The notes under the pieces are model-generated. The model saw nothing but the letters and a program-made list of their open reading frames with translations. It was not told the origin of the DNA and did no database searches. A stretch of DNA of 64,000 nt from CALBPI01 sp038531945 (lineage in GTDB: Bacteria; Pseudomonadota; Gammaproteobacteria; Steroidobacterales; Woeseiaceae): the NCBI GenBank assembly GCA_038531945.1, contig JBCBBH010000004.1:248001-312000 (forward strand), written 5' to 3'. Position numbers and translations under genes: made by a program. Position 1 is the first letter of the stretch. Each line of letters begins with the position of its first letter. This document shows, piece by piece, positions 58,705-64,000 of the stretch.

Positions 58705-60876
58705 CTAGGCCGCCGTCCGCGCCTGAGCAGGCTGCTCGGCATAGAATCCGCGGCCTTCCTTGGCCTGCTGACGCAGACTATCGGGCACCGCAAAGCGCTC
58801 CCCGTAAGCGCTGGCCATCCGGTCGCATTCGTCGACAAAGGCCTGCAATCCAACCGTTTCGATCAGGGATAACGTGCCACCGGTGTACGGCGGGAAACCC
58901 CAACCGAGTATCGAACCGATATCCCCATCCGCTGGGTGTGTCAGCACGCCCTCATCCAGGCACCGGACAGTATCCAGGGCTTGCACGTACAACAACCGTT
59001 TACGCACTTCGTCAGGCGATGGTTGCGGATCGACGTGCGGATAGACTTCCTGCAATCCAGCCCACAAGTGTTTTTTGCCACCCTCAGGGTACTCATAAAA
59101 GCCCGCGCCGAACCGCTTACCCTTACGATCGAGTTCTTCAACAAAACGCTCGATGACAGGCGCTGCGGTGTTGGGCTTGTACGCATCGCCGAGTGCCGCC
59201 GCGGTGGCCTTGGCGACGTGGTAGCCCAACTCGAGGGTCACTTCATCCATAACTGCCAGCGGTCCGACCGCCATGCCGGCGTGCTTTGCGACGTTCTCGA
59301 TCAGCGCCGGGTTAATGCCCTCCGCCAGCATCGTCATGCCTTCGTTCGTATAGGTGCCGAAGACACGCGACGTGTAGAAGCCACGGCTGTCGTTGACCAC
59401 GATCGGCGTTTTGCGAATCTGTTGGATGTAGTCAAGCGCTACTGCGGTAGCACGATCACCCGTCTTCTCTCCGAGAATCACTTCGACCAGCGGCATCTTG
59501 TCGACCGGTGAGAAAAAGTGAATACCGATGAACTGCTCTGGCCGCGAGGATGCTTCCGCCAGGCCGGTGATCGGCAGCGTCGATGTATTCGACGCAAAGA
59601 TTGCATCCGACGGAATGACCGCTTCCGTTTTTTGTGTCACGTCGGCTTTGATGCCCTTGTCCTCGAACACGGCCTCAATCACCAGCTCGCAACCCTCAAG
59701 CTTGACGTAGTCATCAGTAGTGATAATACGCTCGAGGATAGCCTCCGCCTGTTCGGGCTTCATCTTGCCCCGATCGATCCGTTTTTGCAGAAGTGCTCGG
59801 GAATAGTCCTTGCCTTTTTCTGCAGCGTCGCGATCCCGGTCCAGCAAGATCACTCGCATCCCCGCATATGCGGAGACGTAGGCAATTCCCGCACCCATCA
59901 TCCCGGCACCGAGCATACCCAGTTTCGTAACTTCGGTTTTCTCGACACCTTTCGGGCGTCGCACGAGCTTGTCTGCGGCGCCCTTGTTGATAAACAGCGT
60001 ACGCGTCATGTTTCGCGATACCGGATCCATCAGCAGCGTGACAAAGTACTTCGATTCGATGTCCAGGCCGGCATCGATGGGAAGAACTGTGCCCTCATAA
60101 ACGCACGACATGATCGCGATAGGTGCAGGGTAGTTGTGGTTCGTTTCCTTCGCGATCAGCGCGCTACCCACCATCAGGGTCTGGATCGACCCCGGATGCA
60201 TCAATCCCGCGCCGCCCGGCACCTTGAAACCTTTCTTGTCCCACGGTTGAACCGCGTCACCAGACTCAAGAATCCACTGCTTTGCAGCAGAAACGCAATC
60301 CTCCGGCGCAACCACCGCATGCACAATGCCCTGTTCGAGCGCCGCTTTTGGCTTAAGATGCTTGCCCTGTGTCATGAGTTGCAAAGCTGGCTGTTGCCCG
60401 ATCAATCGCGGCAGGCGTTGAGTGCCGCCGCCGCCCGGTAGCAAGCCGACCTGCACTTCCGGCAAACCGAGCACGGACTTCGGGTTATCAGCTGCCACGC
60501 GGTAGTGGCATGCCAGACAGATTTCCAGACCACCACCCAAAGCTGTACCGTTGATCGCCGCCGCGACTGGCTTGCCGCAGGTTTCGAGTCGACGCAGGAT
60601 TTGTTGGAACGTCCGAGCGTATTCGTATTTTTCCGCCGCGGAACGTCCATCCTCGAACGCGTTTACCATCGACATCAAGTCGGCACCCGCAACGAACGAC
60701 GATTTTCCAGACGTAATAACCGCGCCCTTGATCGTATCGTCACTCGAGATCCGGTCGATGCTCTCGCTGAGGTCAGACTGCAGCTCGGGCGTCAGAACGT
60801 TCATGGAACGCTCAGCGACGTCGATCGTCAGTAACGCTATGCCGTCACTGTCTACTTCAAAATGAATCGTTTTCAT
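58705..60876 (-). CDS. fadJ: Fatty-acid oxidation bifunctional enzyme (enoyl-CoA hydratase/3-hydroxyacyl-CoA dehydrogenase)
   Basis: A 723-residue FadJ/FadB-type alpha subunit. The N-terminal crotonase domain shows SSFVAGADL, NGTALGGGLEICLACHYR and GLPEVQVGLLPGGGGTQRLPRL with both catalytic Glu (one in GGGLE and one in LPEV). The 3-hydroxyacyl-CoA dehydrogenase domain has the NAD loop LGAGMMGAGIA and the catalytic His in HFFSPVDKMPLVE, and a duplicated C-terminal domain with GWGFPPYTGG. It converts enoyl-CoA to 3-ketoacyl-CoA. The ATG at 60876 starts directly on the family sequence. It lies 26 bp from the thiolase gene. I use fadJ loosely; FadB/FadN assignment would need a tree. Confidence 0.9.
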   Translation of the reverse strand: MKTIHFEVDSDGIALLTIDVAERSMNVLTPELQSDLSESIDRISSDDTIKGAVITSGKSSFVAGADLMSMVNAFEDGRSAAEKYEYARTFQQILRRLETCGKPVAAAINGTALGGGLEICLACHYRVAADNPKSVLGLPEVQVGLLPGGGGTQRLPRLIGQQPALQLMTQGKHLKPKAALEQGIVHAVVAPEDCVSAAKQWILESGDAVQPWDKKGFKVPGGAGLMHPGSIQTLMVGSALIAKETNHNYPAPIAIMSCVYEGTVLPIDAGLDIESKYFVTLLMDPVSRNMTRTLFINKGAADKLVRRPKGVEKTEVTKLGMLGAGMMGAGIAYVSAYAGMRVILLDRDRDAAEKGKDYSRALLQKRIDRGKMKPEQAEAILERIITTDDYVKLEGCELVIEAVFEDKGIKADVTQKTEAVIPSDAIFASNTSTLPITGLAEASSRPEQFIGIHFFSPVDKMPLVEVILGEKTGDRATAVALDYIQQIRKTPIVVNDSRGFYTSRVFGTYTNEGMTMLAEGINPALIENVAKHAGMAVGPLAVMDEVTLELGYHVAKATAAALGDAYKPNTAAPVIERFVEELDRKGKRFGAGFYEYPEGGKKHLWAGLQEVYPHVDPQPSPDEVRKRLLYVQALDTVRCLDEGVLTHPADGDIGSILGWGFPPYTGGTLSLIETVGLQAFVDECDRMASAYGERFAVPDSLRQQAKEGRGFYAEQPAQARTAA

Positions 60877-60902
60877 ATCGTTGTCCTCAAGTCGCAGCGC
60901 GA

Positions 60903-62111
60903 TTAGATACGTTCGATGATCGTGGCGGTACCCATGCCACCGCCGACGCACAAATTGATCAAAGCGGTCGATTGATCACGACGCTCGAGCTCGTCCAGAA
61001 CGGTGCCAAAAATCATGGCTCCGGTGGCACCCAGTGGATGACCCATTGCGATCGCGCCACCGTTCACGTTGATCCGGTCATGGTCTACATCGAGCTGCTG
61101 CATGAACAAAAGTACGACTGACGCAAACGCCTCGTTCAGCTCGAATAAATCAATATCGTTGGCCGTCATACCGCAACGCTTTAACACCTTCTCAGCCGAC
61201 GGTGCCGGCCCCGTCAACATGATCGTCGGCTCCGTCCCGATCGACGCAAAACCGCGAATGCGAGCACGCGGTTTTAGACCCAGTGCTTCGCCAATGTCCT
61301 TGTTGCCGATCAACACGCCCGCAGCGCCATCTACGATACCGCTTGAATTGCCGCCCGTATGCACATGATGGATCGCCTCAACCTCGGGGTAGCGCTGTAG
61401 TGCGACCGCATCGAACCCAGCCTGCTCACCCGGAATGACAAACGCGGGGTTGAGGTTGGCAAGGTCGTCTGTAGTGGTACCTGGACGCATGTGTTCATCG
61501 TGGTCGAGCACGGTCATGCCCAATCGATCGACGACCGGGATCACCGAGTTCTTGAAGTAGCCTTGCTCCCAGGCATTGGCTGCGCGCGCCTGACTTTCGA
61601 CCGCATAGCTATCGACGTCGTCGCGGGAAAAGCCGTACTTCGATGCGATCAAATCGGCACTGATGCCTTGCGGTGCAAAGTACGTGTCATACGCGACACG
61701 CGGGTCTGCTGCCATCGCGCCGGAGTCCGATCCCATAGGAACGCGCGACATACACTCAACGCCACCGCCGATCGCGAGATCCGATTGGCCCGCCATAATC
61801 TGAGATGCCGCGGTATTGATCGCTTCCAGACCCGAGGCGCAAAACCGATTCAGTTGTTTGCCCGGAACATTCTGGGCGTAGCCTGCGGTCAAAACACTGA
61901 CGCGCGCGATATTGGCACCCTGCTCACCGACCGGCGATACACAGCCGAGTACGACGTCGTCCAGATAGCTGGTATCGAGTTCGTTGCGATCACGCAGCGA
62001 AGCCAGCATCTGCGAGGTCAGCTCAACCGGCGTGATGGGATGCAGTGAACCGCTGGCCTTGCCGCGGCCTCTCGGTGTACGTACGTGGTCATAGACAAAG
62101 GCATCAGCCAT
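60903..62111 (-). CDS. Acetyl-CoA acyltransferase (thiolase)
   Basis: A 402-residue thiolase that cleaves 3-ketoacyl-CoA with CoA to release acetyl-CoA. The acylated Cys is in NRFCASGLEAIN, and the C-terminal catalytic pieces are GGAIAMGHPLGATGA (His) and LCVGGGMGTATI (second Cys). AFVYDHVRTPRGRGKASGSL at the start is typical of FadI/FadA-like bacterial thiolases that partner with FadJ. I chose ATG 62111; the upstream extension overlaps the tetR end. It lies 20 bp after tetR and is probably the beta subunit of the multienzyme complex with the fadJ product. Confidence 0.93.
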   Translation of the reverse strand: MADAFVYDHVRTPRGRGKASGSLHPITPVELTSQMLASLRDRNELDTSYLDDVVLGCVSPVGEQGANIARVSVLTAGYAQNVPGKQLNRFCASGLEAINTAASQIMAGQSDLAIGGGVECMSRVPMGSDSGAMAADPRVAYDTYFAPQGISADLIASKYGFSRDDVDSYAVESQARAANAWEQGYFKNSVIPVVDRLGMTVLDHDEHMRPGTTTDDLANLNPAFVIPGEQAGFDAVALQRYPEVEAIHHVHTGGNSSGIVDGAAGVLIGNKDIGEALGLKPRARIRGFASIGTEPTIMLTGPAPSAEKVLKRCGMTANDIDLFELNEAFASVVLLFMQQLDVDHDRINVNGGAIAMGHPLGATGAMIFGTVLDELERRDQSTALINLCVGGGMGTATIIERI

Positions 62112-62131
62112 GGAAAGTCTCCTGTCGGTGA

Positions 62132-62791
62132 TCAAGCCGCCAGCCGCTCGCGCAGCGTGCGAATGAAATCTTCATGAATCCGGGTGAAATTGATGTCCCC
62201 CGGGTTGAGTAACCAGATGTAAGTCAAGCCTGCGATGTGCGCGACGTATTGCGCTGCTACCGCTCTCGAATCGACGTCCGCGCGAATGTGTCCCGCTGCA
62301 CGACCGTCCTCGACCCAACGCTCCGCGTCAGCGACCTGGCGCGAAAACGCTTGCTTCGCCAGTCCCCGCACATCAGAGTTTGGTCCCGCCCCGCCATAAT
62401 ACAGGATGTGCAAAACGCGGATTTCCTGTGGGAACCGATTAACGAACTCGTGGAACGCGGTAGCGGCGCCACACAACGCGTCGATTCCACTGGCATCGCC
62501 GACCGCAGCTTGAAGGAACTCGGACCAGTGGCGTTGGATCGTGCTGGAAACTTCCTGGAAAAGTCCGGCTTTTGAGCCGAACCGGTAGGTTGCGAGCCCT
62601 CTGCTATAGCCGGCGCGTTCGCCGATGGCCGCAAGCGTTGTACCGTCCATGCCCCGCTCGAGAATCAAGGTCATTGCGGCTTCCAGCAGCGCCTTGTCCG
62701 AGGCTGCGACGCGTTCAGCTTGTGTTTTAGGGGTTGAGGTCGAGTCCTCAACAGCCAGCTTTCGGGAGGTCAACGAATGCTCACATACCAT
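62132..62791 (-). CDS. TetR/AcrR family regulator of the beta-oxidation operon
   Basis: A 219-residue TetR-type repressor. The helix-turn-helix is TTLAAIGERAGYSRGLATYR (about 50-70), followed by FGSKAGLFQEV, the standard continuation. The C-terminal ligand domain is helical and distinct, and may bind a fatty-acyl-CoA or P450 substrate. It is the first gene of the operon that continues with thiolase, FadJ, hydratase and dehydrogenase, so it likely represses its own operon. A perfect inverted repeat lies 33 bp upstream, between it and the divergent P450 gene. ATG 62791 has a weak ribosome-binding site; other starts upstream overlap the P450 gene. Confidence 0.87.
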   Translation of the reverse strand: MVCEHSLTSRKLAVEDSTSTPKTQAERVAASDKALLEAAMTLILERGMDGTTLAAIGERAGYSRGLATYRFGSKAGLFQEVSSTIQRHWSEFLQAAVGDASGIDALCGAATAFHEFVNRFPQEIRVLHILYYGGAGPNSDVRGLAKQAFSRQVADAERWVEDGRAAGHIRADVDSRAVAAQYVAHIAGLTYIWLLNPGDINFTRIHEDFIRTLRERLAA

Positions 62792-62824
62792 GCAATTCTG
62801 TCGGCTATGCTGAACCGACGGATA

Positions 62825-62839
62825 CTTGTTGTCAACAAG
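62825..62839. promoter_or_regulatory. Probable TetR operator between tetR and the P450 gene
   Basis: CTTGTTG, one T, then CAACAAG: a perfect 15-base palindrome in the 91-bp divergent gap, 43 bases before the P450 ATG. ACTTG at 62824-62828 and CAAGT at 62840-62844 form a second, slightly offset repeat. Location and symmetry fit a TetR-family operator that could control both directions. Confidence 0.55.
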
Positions 62840-62882
62840 CAAGTGGCTTAAAATCAACCCGAGTCGGCTTCCTGGAGTGACC

Positions 62883-64000
62883 ATGTCAGAACAAGCCTTG
62901 TCCTCCACCCAGCGCGGCCCGCGCGCCAGCGATGACGTCCTGCATATCCCGGGCGAAGACGGACTGCCGTTTTTCGGTATGGCACGGCAATTCCTCGTGG
63001 ATCCACGCGGAATGTCACACCGCATGCGCACTACCTACGGCCCGGTTTACCGCCTCCGGTTCCTCGGCCAACGCACGGTGACGCTGAGCGGCGCCGACGC
63101 GCTGCAGCTCGTGTTACAGGACCGCGACAAGAACTTCTCCAGCGCAAAAGGCTGGGATCACTCGATCGGGCGGCTGTTTGCCCGTGGGCTCATGTTGATG
63201 GATTTCGACGAGCACCGTTTGCATCGGCGGATGATGCAAGCCGCATTCAAGCGCGACGCGTTGAAGCATTACATGCAGTCGATGCATGACATCTCTCGAC
63301 AACACCTGGAGCGATGGCGCGATGTGCGCGGGTTCAAGTTCTACCCGGCGATCAAACAACTCACTCTCGATAATGCGGCGGTCGCATTTCTCGGTCTCGA
63401 GCTCGATGCACAAGCCTACGCACTGAACCGCGACTTTGTCGATACTGTTGCCGCCTCGCTCGCCATAGTCCGTGTGCCGGTTCCGGGACTTTCGTTGTGG
63501 CGCGGCTTGAAGGCGCGCGAGCGGCTCGCCAACTTCTTCCAGTCTCAGATTCCTGAGCGTCGCGCCAGCAACATGCAAGACACGTTCGCTCGACTTTGCC
63601 ATACGGTGGATGACGAAGGAAATCGTTACAGCGATTCGGACATCGTGAACCACATGATTTTCCTGATGATGGCCGCTCACGATACTGTCACCAGCTCACT
63701 GACAACCGCAGCGCATGCTCTTGCTGCTCACCCGGAATGGCAAGAACGACTTCGCGAAGAGGCCGCGCCATTCGGTGATGACCCTATCGACTACGACCGG
63801 CTCGATCAGTTTAGCGATAGCGAAATGCTGTTCAATGAGGCGCTGCGCTTGTGGGGTCCGGTGCCCTACATCCCGCGTCGTAGCGTCCGCGAATTCGAAT
63901 TCCAGGGTTTCCGCATTCCGGCCAATGTGCAGATCGCGGTTTCCCCGGACGGTGCGCATTATGATCCTTCAATCTGGCAGAACCCGGAACAGTTTGATCC
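62883..64000 (+). CDS. Cytochrome P450, N-terminal part, cut by window edge
   Basis: The first 372 residues of a cytosolic P450 monooxygenase. Near the N-terminus it reads LHIPGEDGLPFFG, and the C-helix region is HRLHRRMMQAAFKRDAL. The I-helix oxygen-binding segment is MAAHDTVTSS (A265-H266-D267-T268), and the ExxR pair is E319 and R322 in NEALRLWGPVPYIPRR. The heme-binding Cys loop would follow beyond the right edge. TGGAGTGACC precedes ATG 62883. Its promoter region is shared with a TetR regulator, so it is probably induced together with the beta-oxidation operon and may hydroxylate the same lipid, fatty acid or terpenoid. Family is certain, substrate not. Confidence 0.93.
   Translation, partial: MSEQALSSTQRGPRASDDVLHIPGEDGLPFFGMARQFLVDPRGMSHRMRTTYGPVYRLRFLGQRTVTLSGADALQLVLQDRDKNFSSAKGWDHSIGRLFARGLMLMDFDEHRLHRRMMQAAFKRDALKHYMQSMHDISRQHLERWRDVRGFKFYPAIKQLTLDNAAVAFLGLELDAQAYALNRDFVDTVAASLAIVRVPVPGLSLWRGLKARERLANFFQSQIPERRASNMQDTFARLCHTVDDEGNRYSDSDIVNHMIFLMMAAHDTVTSSLTTAAHALAAHPEWQERLREEAAPFGDDPIDYDRLDQFSDSEMLFNEALRLWGPVPYIPRRSVREFEFQGFRIPANVQIAVSPDGAHYDPSIWQNPEQFD

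Noticed and set aside
59518..60441. 300-codon open frame opposite fadJ
   Set aside because: Antisense shadow of a strongly conserved gene; composition is not protein-like.
1..64000. Mobile elements, CRISPR arrays, tRNA or rRNA genes
   Set aside because: I saw no transposase or integrase proteins, no regular direct repeats with spacers, and no tRNA-like cloverleaf or rRNA sequence; coding density is uniform.

Overview
The window reads as the chromosome of a free-living, aerobic Gammaproteobacterium, probably from an uncultured or marine lineage. It is dense (51 protein genes called, mostly with 4-bp overlaps or gaps under 100 bp), G+C rich by eye, and carries no recognisable tRNA, rRNA, insertion sequence, CRISPR array or prophage. 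The lineage call rests on a glutaminyl-tRNA synthetase, an E. coli-like Zur, a 634-residue Uup, a zeta-class maleylacetoacetate isomerase and a methylcitrate cycle. It is inferred from gene content, not from a phylogeny.

Layout. 1-4.9 kb: an acyl-CoA ligase running off the left edge, the ABC-F ATPase Uup, a nitrilase overlapping an inositol-monophosphatase-like gene, and a MaoC dehydratase. 4.9-8.3 kb: a molybdenum-cofactor block, moaA-moaC-mobA-moaD-moaE on the minus strand with a MocA-like cytidylyltransferase converging on it. An XdhC-like factor at 17.9-18.9 kb suggests a xanthine-dehydrogenase-type molybdoenzyme elsewhere. 8.5-10.8 kb: a two-subunit acyl-CoA dehydrogenase. 10.9-15.2 kb: glnS, zur, thrS. 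15.35-17.9 kb: an unusual receiver-receiver-membrane-TonB fusion. 18.9-25.6 kb: maiA, an MFS transporter, typA, a gamma-glutamyltransferase and a quinone-oxidoreductase-like gene. 25.7 kb: a TSUP exporter.

26.7-32.7 kb is the most suggestive region. An OlsB-like N-acyltransferase, a PlsC/OlsA-like acyltransferase, a DinB-like protein, and an 848-residue fusion of alpha/beta hydrolase, DedA/VTT membrane domain and ATP-grasp-like domain lie in one transcription direction. An exported START-like protein and a thioredoxin-like 2Fe-2S protein follow. I infer an aminolipid synthesis or remodelling locus. 32.7-43.3 kb is an eight-gene minus-strand operon: Tat-exported TldD, PmbA, DUF4159, MoxR, DUF58, a BatA-like protein, a DUF4175-like protein and a large membrane protein.

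43.6-48.9 kb: a PTPS-III-like pterin enzyme with an overlapping SDR reductase, a DUF4397 lipoprotein, a flavin reductase, a Tat-lipoprotein amidase and a small membrane protein. 48.9-52.4 kb: prpB-prpC-prpD for propionyl-CoA disposal. 52.4-55.1 kb: a divergent acyl-CoA ligase and metallo-beta-lactamase-fold hydrolase. 55.1-56.7 kb: an FAD oxidoreductase overlapping a YtqB/MnmM-type methyltransferase, a possible split version of MnmC. 56.7-64 kb: a TetR-thiolase-FadJ-enoyl-CoA hydratase-acyl-CoA dehydrogenase operon divergent from a cytochrome P450 cut by the right edge, with a perfect inverted repeat between them. The many acyl-CoA enzymes, the methylcitrate cycle and the P450 suggest growth on fatty acids or related lipids.
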